Below are positions 17,057-26,121 of a stretch of DNA of 64,000 nucleotides, one piece after another. The translations under genes and the position numbers were made by a program. How positions within the stretch are numbered: the first letter of the stretch is position 1; each line of letters opens with the position of its first letter. This DNA is from Rhodobacteraceae bacterium XHP0102 (lineage in GTDB: Bacteria; Pseudomonadota; Alphaproteobacteria; Rhodobacterales; Rhodobacteraceae). The notes under the pieces were generated by a model. It was not told the origin of the DNA. It made no database searches and was given only the letters and a program-made list of their open reading frames with translations. Location: the NCBI GenBank assembly GCA_025751475.1, contig JAOWLD010000002.1, positions 493,501-557,500 on the forward strand, given 5' to 3'.

Positions 17057-19990
17057 ATGGCGTATCAAACCAGACAACGTGACCCCCTTCTGGACGCCCC
17101 GATGCAAGAGGCTTTGGAGCGGCGTGGCAAGGAATTGCTGGGTCTGATCCTGCTTGCGGCGGGCGTTGCCGTTGCGGCCATGTTGGTCAGCTATACGCCA
17201 GACGATCCGAATTGGATGGTGGCCACGGATACCCCGCCAGAAAATTTGTTGGGGCGTCTTGGGGCCTCGATGTCCGCTATTTTCATCATGATCGTGGGCT
17301 ATGCTGCGTATTTGGTCGCCGCAGGCCTTGTCGTTTGGGGGCTACGATTGACCCTTCATAAAGGCACGGAGGGCGCTGTCGCCCGCTTGATCATGCTGCC
17401 CTTCGCGATTGCGGTGTTGGCGGTTTTCATCGCCAGTTTCTCACCAAGTGCGGCTTGGCCACATAGCTTTGGCATGGGGGGCCTGTTTGGCGATACCGTG
17501 ATGGCGGTGTTGATCAATATCCTGCCTGTGTCTGCGCCATTTGCTATGCTGTCTTTGGGTGCTGCCACGGGCTTGGGCAGCGTGCTTTTGATGGGATATG
17601 CGCTTGGGATCACCAGAGCCGAGTTGCGGCTGTTCACCCGCGGCGGTTTGATTGCCTTGTTCCATGCCAGCAGTGGAGCCACGGGGCTTGCAGCGGGATT
17701 GGGCCGTGGGGTCGGCCGTGGGATTGGCCGTGGGATTGAAAGTGGCATCGGCCAATTGAGCGAAACCGCGCGCAAACCCTCATGGCGCGGGCGTTTGGGG
17801 GGGCATGATGGCTCCCTTTTGATTGAGGATGAGGTGCCTGACACCTTTGCCCAGTCCAGATCGCAACCTGCGCTGCAAAGCTCTGTTGAGACACCCGTGC
17901 GCAAGCCAGAAGCGCAAGCGGGGTTGTTTGACCGAATGCCTCTGTTGCGCGCCATTCGTGGCGAGGATCGCGGGGTTGCAATTGACGCTGCGCCCGCACA
18001 GCCCGATGAAAACACGCGCCTGCGCGAAAAAATTTCCATCATCGTGCGCAGTCGTGCAGGAAATATGCGGCCACAGGCGTTGCACGTGACCGAAGGCGTG
18101 CCGAATCCCGCCAAGCGCGTGCCGCCGCCCCTCACGGCTGCTGCAATGGCGCAAACGCCATCACAGCTTGTGGGCGAGATATATCGTGAGGTTCCCAACC
18201 CATCTGCACCGCAGATGGCCGATCCGCGCCTGTCGCACAGCTATGACTTTGACGCAGATGACGATGATCAAGACAATATTTTCCTAGATGGATTTCAGGA
18301 TGAGGATGAGGCCTTCAGCGTCTCGCCGCATCATGACGATTACACGCCCCTCACCCCAATGCGTGCGGAGATGGGCGCAAAGCGTGTTGTGCAACACAGT
18401 CCGAAGAAATCAACGGCACCCTCGCGTCAGGCGATGGCCGATGCACAGCCCTCCTTGGCCTTGGAAGCCCGGGATATGGAGTATGAATTTCCGCCGCTGT
18501 CGCTGTTGTCTAGCCCGACCAATATTGAACGCTTCCATCTGTCTGATGAGGCGCTCGAAGAAAATGCGCGGATGTTGGAGAACGTGCTCGATGATTACGG
18601 CGTGAAAGGTGAGATTGTCAGCGTCCGCCCTGGCCCAGTTGTTACGATGTATGAGTTGGAACCCGCACCAGGCCTTAAGGCCAGCCGCGTGATCGGTTTG
18701 GCCGATGATATTGCCCGCTCGATGTCGGCCCTTTCGGCGCGCGTCTCAACCGTTCCTGGTCGCTCCGTTATCGGGATCGAATTGCCCAATTCGCATCGCG
18801 AAAAGGTGGTTTTGCGCGAAATCTTGTCGAGCCGCGATTTTGGCGATGGCAATCACAAGCTGCCTTTGGCTTTGGGCAAGGAAATCGGGGGTGAGCCTGT
18901 CGTGGCAAACCTCGCCAAGATGCCCCATTTGCTGATTGCGGGCACCACAGGTTCGGGGAAATCGGTGGCGATCAACACCATGATCTTGTCACTGCTTTAT
19001 AAGCTGCGCCCCGAAGAATGTCGCATGATCATGATCGACCCCAAAATGTTGGAATTGTCGGTTTATGACGGCATCCCGCATCTTCTCAGCCCCGTTGTCA
19101 CCGACCCCAAAAAGGCGGTTGTGGCGTTGAAATGGGTCGTGGGCGAGATGGAGGAGCGCTATCGCAAAATGTCGAAAATGGGTGTGCGCAATATCGAAGG
19201 CTATAATGGCCGCGTGCGTGATGCCCTGTCGAAAGGCGAAATGTTCAAGCGCACGGTGCAAACGGGCTTTGACGAGGATACGGGTGAACCCATCTTTGAA
19301 ACCGAAGAATTCAAGCCCGAGGTCATGCCATTCATTGTCGTGATCGTGGATGAAATGGCCGATTTGATGATGGTTGCGGGCAAAGAAATCGAAGCCTGCA
19401 TCCAGCGCCTTGCCCAAATGGCGCGGGCAAGCGGCATTCACTTGATCATGGCGACACAGCGCCCTTCGGTGGATGTGATTACAGGCACGATCAAGGCCAA
19501 TTTCCCAACGCGCATTTCCTTCCATGTCACGTCAAAAATCGACAGCCGCACCATTTTGGGCGAGATGGGCGCAGAGCAGCTTTTGGGTATGGGCGATATG
19601 CTTTATATGGCGGGGGGTTCCAAAATCACCCGTGTGCATGGCCCCTTTGTCAGTGATGAAGAGGTCGAAGAAATCGTGCGGCACTTGAAATCCTTTGGCC
19701 CTCCCGCCTATGCGGCCAGCGTTTTGGATGGCCCTGATGAGGACAAGGAAAGCGATATTGATCTGGTGCTTGGCCTTGGCGGCAACACCGATGGCGAAGA
19801 TGCGCTATATGATCAAGCGGTGGCCGTGGTGGTGCGGGATCGTAAATGCTCCACCTCCTATATTCAGCGCAAGCTCGGGATTGGGTATAACAAGGCCGCG
19901 CGTTTGGTTGAGCAGATGGAAGAAGCAGGTCTGGTGTCCCCTGCAAACCATGTCGGCAAGCGCGAGATCTTGGTGCCCGAACAGGGCTAG
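17057..19990 (+). CDS. ftsK: DNA translocase FtsK
   Basis: A 977-residue septal DNA pump that segregates chromosome termini and activates XerCD at dif. Residues ~28-190 form a four-segment membrane domain. A variable acidic linker runs to about residue 480, and the alpha/beta RecA-like motor follows. Walker A is [10 protein letters not shown] near residue 629, and Walker B is [12 protein letters not shown]. The gamma winged-helix that reads KOPS is at the C-terminus ([18 protein letters not shown]). The length is typical for alphaproteobacteria. lolA follows on the same strand 54 bases downstream. Confidence 0.96.
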   Translation: MAYQTRQRDPLLDAPMQEALERRGKELLGLILLAAGVAVAAMLVSYTPDDPNWMVATDTPPENLLGRLGASMSAIFIMIVGYAAYLVAAGLVVWGLRLTLHKGTEGAVARLIMLPFAIAVLAVFIASFSPSAAWPHSFGMGGLFGDTVMAVLINILPVSAPFAMLSLGAATGLGSVLLMGYALGITRAELRLFTRGGLIALFHASSGATGLAAGLGRGVGRGIGRGIESGIGQLSETARKPSWRGRLGGHDGSLLIEDEVPDTFAQSRSQPALQSSVETPVRKPEAQAGLFDRMPLLRAIRGEDRGVAIDAAPAQPDENTRLREKISIIVRSRAGNMRPQALHVTEGVPNPAKRVPPPLTAAAMAQTPSQLVGEIYREVPNPSAPQMADPRLSHSYDFDADDDDQDNIFLDGFQDEDEAFSVSPHHDDYTPLTPMRAEMGAKRVVQHSPKKSTAPSRQAMADAQPSLALEARDMEYEFPPLSLLSSPTNIERFHLSDEALEENARMLENVLDDYGVKGEIVSVRPGPVVTMYELEPAPGLKASRVIGLADDIARSMSALSARVSTVPGRSVIGIELPNSHREKVVLREILSSRDFGDGNHKLPLALGKEIGGEPVVANLAKMPHLLIAGTTGSGKSVAINTMILSLLYKLRPEECRMIMIDPKMLELSVYDGIPHLLSPVVTDPKKAVVALKWVVGEMEERYRKMSKMGVRNIEGYNGRVRDALSKGEMFKRTVQTGFDEDTGEPIFETEEFKPEVMPFIVVIVDEMADLMMVAGKEIEACIQRLAQMARASGIHLIMATQRPSVDVITGTIKANFPTRISFHVTSKIDSRTILGEMGAEQLLGMGDMLYMAGGSKITRVHGPFVSDEEVEEIVRHLKSFGPPAYAASVLDGPDEDKESDIDLVLGLGGNTDGEDALYDQAVAVVVRDRKCSTSYIQRKLGIGYNKAARLVEQMEEAGLVSPANHVGKREILVPEQG

Positions 19991-20044
19991 GGCCTCGCCA
20001 AAATGTGACGTGCGATTGAAATGGAAATGGGGCAATCAGAGGGC

Positions 20045-20644
20045 ATGAACACACGCATTTCCTTTCTCGCGGCTTTGGCGGCGCTCATCGGTCTGCCGCT
20101 TCAGGCGGCACCGATTTCGTTATCCGATCTTTCGGCTTATTTTGCGGGCATTTCGACCGCTGAAGCGCCGTTTACCCAATATAATGCTGATGGCAGTGAG
20201 GTGACGGGGCGGCTGATTATGCATCGGCCTGGACGGGCACGTTTTGAATATGACGATAGCGATATTTTGGTCGTGGTCGGCGGGGGTCAGGTCGCCATTT
20301 TTGAAGATTTGGCGGATGCGGAGCCGTTACAATACCCTTTGGGCATGACACCGCTTGATTTGATCTTGGGCCGCAATGTGGATTTGGCGGCCTCCGCCTT
20401 GGTGGTGGATCATGTTGAGGCAGCAGACGGCACAACGCGGGTTGTTGCATGGGATGAAAATCGACCCGAAGCAGGGGAGCTGACGCTTGTTTTTGCGGAT
20501 GAACCTGTGCGGTTGGTCCAATGGATGACCCGCAACGACATGGGCGAGACCGTGGTTGTCGCGCTGGGTGATTTCACCTTTGGGGCGACCTATTCAAATT
20601 TCCTCTTTAGCCCTACATTTGAGGCTGATCAGCGCAGCCGTTAA
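20045..20644 (+). CDS. lolA: Outer-membrane lipoprotein carrier LolA
   Basis: A 199-residue periplasmic chaperone that ferries lipoproteins from LolCDE to the outer membrane. A signal peptide is evident (MNTRISFLAALAALIGLPLQA, cleaved about residue 20). The mature part has the LolA features FTQYNADGSEVTGRLIMHRPG and RFEYDDSD, then the open-barrel strands. The position downstream of ftsK is conserved in many proteobacteria. The ATG at 20045 follows AGAGGG. The stop codon overlaps the convergent transglycosylase stop as a shared TTAA. Confidence 0.92.
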   Translation: MNTRISFLAALAALIGLPLQAAPISLSDLSAYFAGISTAEAPFTQYNADGSEVTGRLIMHRPGRARFEYDDSDILVVVGGGQVAIFEDLADAEPLQYPLGMTPLDLILGRNVDLAASALVVDHVEAADGTTRVVAWDENRPEAGELTLVFADEPVRLVQWMTRNDMGETVVVALGDFTFGATYSNFLFSPTFEADQRSR

Positions 20645-21234
20645 CCCCCTTGCGATGGGGTTCCGAGGCAGCTTGCCAGTTGTAGGTCATAAATGGCTGC
20701 GCGTGCCTCCACCCGATCTGCCACGCGCATCAGCCACGCCTTGTTGCGGTAGCTGCCACGCCGAAAGCCTGTATGGCCCTCGTGATAGGCCAGATATTGA
20801 TTGCGCGCATCGGTCAAGGCAATGCCATTGCGCGCGCGGGACTGGTTCATATACCACCCCATGAAATCGGTCGCATCATTGATATCGGTGCGCCGCGCAA
20901 AGCGGCGGCCCGTATCCGCCCGATAATCATCCCATGTGCCATCAAGCGCTTGGCTGTAACCAAAGGCGGAGCTTTGCCGCCCTGCTGGGATGACACCAAG
21001 TGCATAGCGGCGGGGGGTGCGTGCGTTGCTGATAAAACTGCTTTCGTGATAGATCGTGGCCATTTGCAACGCGACTGGCACACCCCAATTTGCTTCGGTC
21101 GCCTGCATTGCGCTGAGGTAATGGGGGCGCTCCTCAACGATCGCGCAGGCATTCTCCGTGTTGCGCGGCGGGGTGGCGGACCCGACACAGGCGCTCAGAA
21201 GCACAATCATGGGTAGCATCGCAAAGCGGTACAT
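20641..21234 (-). CDS. Lytic transglycosylase-like lipoprotein
   Basis: A 197-residue protein with a lipoprotein signal: MYRFAMLPMIVLLSAC, where the cysteine would be lipidated. The mature part is an SLT/goose-lysozyme-like domain, with a catalytic-type glutamate in TIYHESSFISNARTPRR and the conserved SSAFGYSQALDGTWDDY and YLAYHEGHTGFRRGSY segments. It probably cleaves peptidoglycan glycan strands at the outer membrane. The start at 21234 is chosen for the AAAGGA site; a start at 21255 would put seven residues before the signal peptide. Confidence 0.85.
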   Translation of the reverse strand: MYRFAMLPMIVLLSACVGSATPPRNTENACAIVEERPHYLSAMQATEANWGVPVALQMATIYHESSFISNARTPRRYALGVIPAGRQSSAFGYSQALDGTWDDYRADTGRRFARRTDINDATDFMGWYMNQSRARNGIALTDARNQYLAYHEGHTGFRRGSYRNKAWLMRVADRVEARAAIYDLQLASCLGTPSQGG

Positions 21235-21424
21235 GGGCCTGATCCTTTGGTGCACTGCTCTTCATTTTCTGAAAACCTTACGCTATTTGGCGGCGAAATG
21301 AAATATAGTCTCACATGATCCCTGCACGGATATTCAACAATCTGTTTCAGGAAACCCTGCCTTCGGGACATGGACAAATGGGCCTGTTGGCATTAGGGTG
21401 CGCTGTGGATCATAGGGGGTCTGA

Positions 21425-21751
21425 ATGCTGAAACGGCAGGCAAAATTTAATCTTGGGCAAGTCGTGCGCCACAAGAAACACCCGTTTCGTGGGGTGATTT
21501 TTGACGTCGACACCCAGTTTGCCAACACGGATGAGTGGTATAATTCAATCCCTGAGGACAAACGCCCCAGCAAAGAGCAGCCGTTTTATCACCTGCTCGC
21601 GGAAAATGACCACAGCTATTATGTGGCTTATGTCTCGGAGCAAAATCTTGAGATTGACGACACGGGCGAGCCAGTGGACCACCCCGATTTGCCCGAATTG
21701 TTTGGTGAATTCCAGAACGGTGCCTATCCGTTGGATTACCAATTGAATTGA
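21425..21751 (+). CDS. hspQ: Heat-shock protein HspQ
   Basis: A 108-residue HspQ/YccV-family hemimethylated-DNA-binding-like protein. In enterobacteria HspQ is a specificity-enhancing factor and substrate of Lon. The family core FNLGQVVRHKKHPFRGVIFDVD, shown here by GQVVRHKKHPFRGVIFD, and the HPDLPELFGEF end are clear. The gene is monocistronic, with a ~190-base upstream gap in which I could not place a confident RpoH promoter. It ends two bases from the convergent ggt stop codon. Confidence 0.92.
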   Translation: MLKRQAKFNLGQVVRHKKHPFRGVIFDVDTQFANTDEWYNSIPEDKRPSKEQPFYHLLAENDHSYYVAYVSEQNLEIDDTGEPVDHPDLPELFGEFQNGAYPLDYQLN

Positions 21752-21753
21752 TC

Positions 21754-23337
21754 TCAATATCCCAAGGCCACGCCGTCTTTGCGTGGGTCTGATCCTGCGA
21801 TCAACATACCAGATAAGGCGTCAATCTTGATGGCCTGCGCCCCGCCAATTGCGCGATAGGGGGCGACCACCTGATGGCCCATCCCGCGCAATGCCTCAAT
21901 CACGCCGTCAGCGTAGCCGCGTTCGACCTGTAATTTGCCCTGATCCGCAAAGCAACGCGCGCCATCAATCGCGCTTTGCACATCCATGCCATAGTCGATG
22001 ATGTTGCTGATCAACCGCGCATGGCCCGTGGCCTGATAGGCCCCGCCCATGACCCCAAAAGGCATGAGGCTTTGATCGGGGTAGCGCAAAAAGGCTGGAA
22101 TGATTGTATGGAGCGGACGTTTGCCGCCTCTTGCCTCGTTGGGATGCCCCTTTTGCAGCGAGAACCCCGCACCACGGTTCTGGAACAGAATACCGAATTT
22201 GTCGGAGGCATAGCCCGAGCCAAAGGAATGGAAGATCGAATAGATCATGGATACGGCCATGCGGTCCTTGTCGACCACGCTGAGGTAGACTGTGTCCTTA
22301 TGCACCGCTTCGGAGGTCAGATGTGGGTCTGCCATCGGGCGCGTGGGATCAATCAAAGCCGCCAATTCGCGCGCGGTTTTATCGGACAGCATATGATCCA
22401 AACGGGTCAAATGATCGGGGTCTGAGATATAGCGATTGCGCGCATCATAGGCCAGTTTGGTGGCTTCCGCCTCAATATGGGCGCGGGCCGCGCCAAACGG
22501 GTCCATCGCGGCAAGATCAAATTGCGATAGGATATTTGCCAATAACAGCGCTGTCGCGCCCTGCCCATTTGGGGGCAGTTCAATCAGATCATGGCCGCGA
22601 TAGCGGGTTGAGATCGGCGTGACGTAATCGCAGGCGGTGTTGGCGAAATCCTCAAGGCGATGTGATCCGCCAAGCGCCTGCAGCGAGCGGACCAAATCCT
22701 CGGCCACTTCGCCTTCGTAGAATCCTGCGCGCCCTTCACGGGCAATGCGGCGCAGCACTTCGGCTTGGCCCTTGGCGGTGAAATGCGTGCCGATCTGCGG
22801 CGGCTGATCCTGCCACATATAATATTCACGCGCCCGCCCGCGAAGCGTGTTGCGGGCTTCGTCCCAGTCGAAGGCCACACGGGGTGCAACAGGGATCCCA
22901 TGCTCTGCATAGAATATGGATGGGGCGAGGATCTGATCCAAACCCAGTTTCCCGTGATCAAGATGCAGGCGGCAAAACCCGTCTACGGCGCCTGGGACCG
23001 TCACGGCATTGATGTTGTCGAGTGGAATGGACGCGTGCCCTGCGGCGCGCAATGCGTCTGCATCCAGCCCCATCGGGGCGCGGCCTGAGGCATTGAGACC
23101 AATCAGATCAGATTGATCTGCATAGGAGATCATTGCAAAGAGATCACCGCCAAGGCCCGTGGATTGCGGCTCACAAAGACCCAAAAGGATCGCTGTGCCG
23201 ATGGCGGCGTCCATCGCGTTGCCGCCCTGTTCCAATATTTGCACGCCAACTTTTGCGGCCAGCGGATGAGATGTGGCCACGGCCCCTTGCGTTGCAAGAA
23301 GGGCGGATCGGCCCGTTGTTTGGAAATCGCGCATCAT
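21754..23337 (-). CDS. Gamma-glutamyltransferase family protein
   Basis: A 527-residue Ntn-hydrolase precursor of the gamma-glutamyltranspeptidase family. The autocatalytic threonine is in HKDTVYLSVVDKD (about residue 350). The preceding linker and the following NDGMAVS-equivalent DKDRMAVSMIYSIFHSFGSG are family-typical. No signal peptide is visible, so this is likely a cytoplasmic member rather than the periplasmic GGT. Such proteins include glutathione hydrolases and amidases acting on other gamma-glutamyl or acyl substrates, and the substrate here is not defined. It is preceded by a CAGGAG ribosome site and, further upstream, by a long perfect dyad. Confidence 0.88.
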   Translation of the reverse strand: MMRDFQTTGRSALLATQGAVATSHPLAAKVGVQILEQGGNAMDAAIGTAILLGLCEPQSTGLGGDLFAMISYADQSDLIGLNASGRAPMGLDADALRAAGHASIPLDNINAVTVPGAVDGFCRLHLDHGKLGLDQILAPSIFYAEHGIPVAPRVAFDWDEARNTLRGRAREYYMWQDQPPQIGTHFTAKGQAEVLRRIAREGRAGFYEGEVAEDLVRSLQALGGSHRLEDFANTACDYVTPISTRYRGHDLIELPPNGQGATALLLANILSQFDLAAMDPFGAARAHIEAEATKLAYDARNRYISDPDHLTRLDHMLSDKTARELAALIDPTRPMADPHLTSEAVHKDTVYLSVVDKDRMAVSMIYSIFHSFGSGYASDKFGILFQNRGAGFSLQKGHPNEARGGKRPLHTIIPAFLRYPDQSLMPFGVMGGAYQATGHARLISNIIDYGMDVQSAIDGARCFADQGKLQVERGYADGVIEALRGMGHQVVAPYRAIGGAQAIKIDALSGMLIAGSDPRKDGVALGY

Positions 23338-23406
23338 ATCCCTGCTCCTGCCCGCTTTGTTTGCGCAAAATTAGCGGGGAATGGCGGCAGTGCAAGGGCA
23401 GAAGAT

Positions 23407-23454
23407 CCCCGATGATGCGCGACAATTGGGGGCGTAACGCGCGCATCATCGGGG
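23407..23454. repeat. Perfect 15-bp inverted repeat
   Basis: CCCCGATGATGCGCG at 23407-23421 is exactly complementary to CGCGCATCATCGGGG at 23440-23454, with an 18-base loop. It lies in the gap between the anti-sigma-kinase gene and ggt, both on the minus strand. There is no U-run on either side, so it is not a textbook terminator. It may be a Rho-assisted attenuator, an mRNA-stabilising stem, or a protein site. Confidence 0.7.
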
Positions 23455-23545
23455 GAAGCAGTATCGCTACAAGTCCCAATATGGCGCGTGATTCCGTTCA
23501 GTATATGATCAGAGCAGGGCCATTTCGTGGCAGTGTCTTCGATTT

Positions 23546-24037
23546 TTATACAATTCCAGAAACCGCGCGCGAATAGGCTTCGGATTCGGGTGCAATTTGA
23601 AGGAACAGATGGTTCTCTACGTTGCGCCGTTCATACTGGACATCTGCGGCGATGGCGCGGATCAGGCCCCAGCCGAATCCCCCCTCGGGCAAATCATCGA
23701 AGTCGCAGGTGTCAGGGTCGCGAAAGTAGCCCATAGGCGGCATCAATCCCGGCATTGCGCTGCCTTTGTCGGTGATGTGGCAGTGAACCATGTCATTGCC
23801 ACAGCTGATCGATGTTAGGATGCGCCCGTCATCCGCGCCGCAATAGGCGTGTTCGCAAATATTGTTCAGAACTTCGGCCAAAACCAATTCCACATTCAAG
23901 CAATGCGCTTCTTGCACGCCACGGGTGCGCAGATAGGCGGTTATCTGCGCCAAGGCTTGCCGCACGGAATGCGGATGGCTTGTCAGGCTCCATATCATAT
24001 CGCTTTGCCCCCTTATCACCTGCATTTCCCCGCTCAC
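23546..24037 (-). CDS. RsbW/SpoIIAB-like ATP-binding anti-sigma kinase
   Basis: A 163-residue GHKL/HATPase_c_2 protein. The N-box is ELVLAEVLNNICEHAY (E55, N58, N59), the G1-like box is ITDKGSAMP, and EGGFGWGLIRAIA is the glycine-rich lid. This is the serine-kinase/anti-sigma class that binds and phosphorylates STAS-domain antagonists. The cognate STAS gene lies two bases upstream on the same strand. No PP2C phosphatase and no sigma gene is nearby, so the regulated target is unknown. The length is usual for the family (~140-160). Confidence 0.88.
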   Translation of the reverse strand: MSGEMQVIRGQSDMIWSLTSHPHSVRQALAQITAYLRTRGVQEAHCLNVELVLAEVLNNICEHAYCGADDGRILTSISCGNDMVHCHITDKGSAMPGLMPPMGYFRDPDTCDFDDLPEGGFGWGLIRAIAADVQYERRNVENHLFLQIAPESEAYSRAVSGIV

Positions 24038-24039
24038 AT

Positions 24040-24387
24040 TTATTGTGCCTGTGTCTGAATGGCCGCATCCCGATTTGGATGGATGGCAAAAACCTTGTCC
24101 ATTGCGGTCAGCCGCATCACCTTATCGACCAAGGGTGAGAGGGTGGTCAGTTCCAATTGCCGATCTTGGCCCAGAGATTTCCGCATGGCGACCAAAGTGC
24201 CAAGGCCGCTTGAATCAAGGAAGGTCACCTCCTCCATATCCAAAATGACCCGCTTCCCATCGGTTCCAGCGGTGGCCTGTCGAAACGCATCACGAAATGC
24301 GAGGGCCGCCGCCGCATCCACACGGCTTGCACAGACCTTGACGATCATCCCATTCCGAATGGGTTCAATATCGAGCCGCACATCCAT
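24040..24387 (-). CDS. STAS-domain anti-sigma factor antagonist
   Basis: A 115-residue SpoIIAA/RsbV-type STAS protein. The phosphorylatable serine is S59 in FLDSSGLGTLVAMRK. It heads a two-gene unit with the anti-sigma-like kinase, from which it is separated by two bases. In the partner-switching mechanism the unphosphorylated form captures the kinase and frees its target. The divergent GAF gene starts about 140 bases away. A possible cytoplasmic or surface-behaviour role in Rhodobacteraceae cannot be deduced from the sequence. Confidence 0.9.
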   Translation of the reverse strand: MDVRLDIEPIRNGMIVKVCASRVDAAAALAFRDAFRQATAGTDGKRVILDMEEVTFLDSSGLGTLVAMRKSLGQDRQLELTTLSPLVDKVMRLTAMDKVFAIHPNRDAAIQTQAQ

Positions 24388-24527
24388 TCACATTTACCTT
24401 CAACGCAACTCCCGCGACTGGAGGCTAGACTGAAATCCTTAGCAAATGGTAACGATGCACGGGCCGCTTTCGCGTGGGTTTCAAATCCCTTAAACCATCG
24501 CGCATGGATATGAGAGAAAGCACATCA

Positions 24528-24977
24528 ATGGATTACCCCACATTGACCGCAACGATTGACAGCCTGACCTTGGGCGAGAGGGATCAGATCGCCTTGATGG
24601 CCACGGTTGCCTGCGAGGTGTATCATGCGGATCCCCGCTTCGATTGGGTGGGGTTCTATCGCGTGACAGAACCTGAGGTGCTGAAAATCGGCCCATATCA
24701 GGGCGGTCATGGGTGCCTTGTGATCCCGTTCTCACGGGGTGTTTGCGGGGCTTGTGCGCGCAGTCGTGCGCCGCAATTGGTGGCAGATGTAAATGCCTTT
24801 CCCGATCACATCGCCTGTTCCAGCAGCACAGTGTCGGAATTGGTCCTGCCTGTTTTTGATGCTTCGGGCCGTTTGATCGCGGTGTTTGATATCGACAGCG
24901 ACCAACCTGCGGCTTTCACCGAAGAAGATGTGACCGAATTGACCGCTATCTTGGCGCGGGTTTTTGAAAAAGCCTAG
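24528..24977 (+). CDS. GAF-domain protein, free methionine-R-sulfoxide reductase-like
   Basis: A 149-residue single GAF domain of the fRMsr (YebR/MsrC) family, which reduces free methionine-R-sulfoxide. Family markers are FDWVGFYRV, the cysteine loop GVCGACARSRAPQLV, PDHIACSSSTVSELVLPVF and AVFDIDSD. The catalytic cysteine of the HIAC segment and the resolving GVCG cysteine are both present, supporting activity. The ATG at 24528 follows GAGAAAG; longer starts at 24474 and 24510 have no better signal. The gene ends one base from the convergent rmuC stop codon. Confidence 0.85.
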   Translation: MDYPTLTATIDSLTLGERDQIALMATVACEVYHADPRFDWVGFYRVTEPEVLKIGPYQGGHGCLVIPFSRGVCGACARSRAPQLVADVNAFPDHIACSSSTVSELVLPVFDASGRLIAVFDIDSDQPAAFTEEDVTELTAILARVFEKA

Positions 24978-24978
24978 G

Positions 24979-26121
24979 CTATTTCTCGGGCAGGGGAGGC
25001 ATGGGGTCAGGCGCGATTTCCTCGAAGTCGAAATTGTCCAGCTTCACGGCCCGTTTTCCTGCCCGTTCCGCGGCGATTGAAATATCATCAATATCTTTGC
25101 GCGCCTGCCCGAAATGCGTGTTCAATTTGTTCACCCGCTCGAACACCAGTTCCACATCGCGGTGCAACAGGCCCAGTTGTTTGCGGATCGCGCCCGCCTG
25201 TTCGCGCATCCGCGCATCTTTGAGAACCGCGCGCATCGTGTTGAGCGTGGCCATGCAGGTGGTGGGGGATACAATCCAGACCCGCGCGGCGAAACCTTCG
25301 CGCACAATTTCGGGGAAATTGGCGTGCAATTCCGCATAGACCGCCTCTGAGGGTAGAAACATCAAAGCGCCATCGGCGGTTTCACCTTCGAGGATATAGC
25401 GCTCGGAAATCGCCTTGATATGACCCCGCACAGACGTGCGAAAGGCGCGCACGGCCTCTTGGGTCTCGTGCGGGGTTTTTGCGGCCCTTAGGGCCTCGTA
25501 GGCTTCAAGGGGAAATTTACTGTCGATCACAATCGGCCCTGGGGGTTTGGGCAGATGGATCAAACAATCGGCGCGCTTGCCATTCGAAAGCGTGGCCTGA
25601 AACGCATAGCTGTCACTGGGCAGCGCCTTTGAGACGATATCATTGAGCTGAATTTCTCCAAAGGCTCCGCGTGTTTGCTTGTTTGATAGGATATCCTGCA
25701 ATCCCAAAACATCACCAGATAGCTTTTCAATTTTGGCCTGCGCGCGGTCAATTTGTTCCAGCTTTTGTTGCAACTCGCCAAGGCTGCGCGCGGTGCGCGT
25801 TGAGGTGCCGTGCAGCGTCTCGCTCATGCCTTTTTGTACTTCCTCAAGGCGGCGCTCCATCACCTCAAGCATCCGTGCTTGGGTTTTGGATTGCAGCTCA
25901 ACCACCTGCGCAAGCCCGCCTGACAATTGCTGTTGCCCATCGGACAAGGCTTGCACGCGCCCCTCAAGCCCCACCAGATTGCGCGCCAGAGGTTCAATCA
26001 TTGCAGCAGATCGATTGGTGGCCTTCACCCCTGACAAGATCAGCCAGAACAGGGCGATAAGGATCACCACGCCAATCAATGCGCCAAGGATCAGGGGGTC
26101 GGACAGATCAAGTTGCATCAC
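24979..26121 (-). CDS. rmuC: RmuC family DNA recombination protein
   Basis: A 380-residue protein. It has an N-terminal membrane anchor (about residues 12-30, ALIGVVILIALFWLIL), then a long coiled coil (~35-150), then the RmuC restriction-endonuclease-like core (DCLIHLPKPPGPIVIDSKFPLEAYEAL). RmuC limits inversions at short inverted repeats and is thought to be a nuclease acting on hairpin structures. The predicted core keeps the IDSKFP and ILEGETADGALMFLPSE motifs. The start codon directly follows the mutL stop codon, so the two repair genes are probably co-transcribed. Confidence 0.92.
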   Translation of the reverse strand: MMQLDLSDPLILGALIGVVILIALFWLILSGVKATNRSAAMIEPLARNLVGLEGRVQALSDGQQQLSGGLAQVVELQSKTQARMLEVMERRLEEVQKGMSETLHGTSTRTARSLGELQQKLEQIDRAQAKIEKLSGDVLGLQDILSNKQTRGAFGEIQLNDIVSKALPSDSYAFQATLSNGKRADCLIHLPKPPGPIVIDSKFPLEAYEALRAAKTPHETQEAVRAFRTSVRGHIKAISERYILEGETADGALMFLPSEAVYAELHANFPEIVREGFAARVWIVSPTTCMATLNTMRAVLKDARMREQAGAIRKQLGLLHRDVELVFERVNKLNTHFGQARKDIDDISIAAERAGKRAVKLDNFDFEEIAPDPMPPLPEK

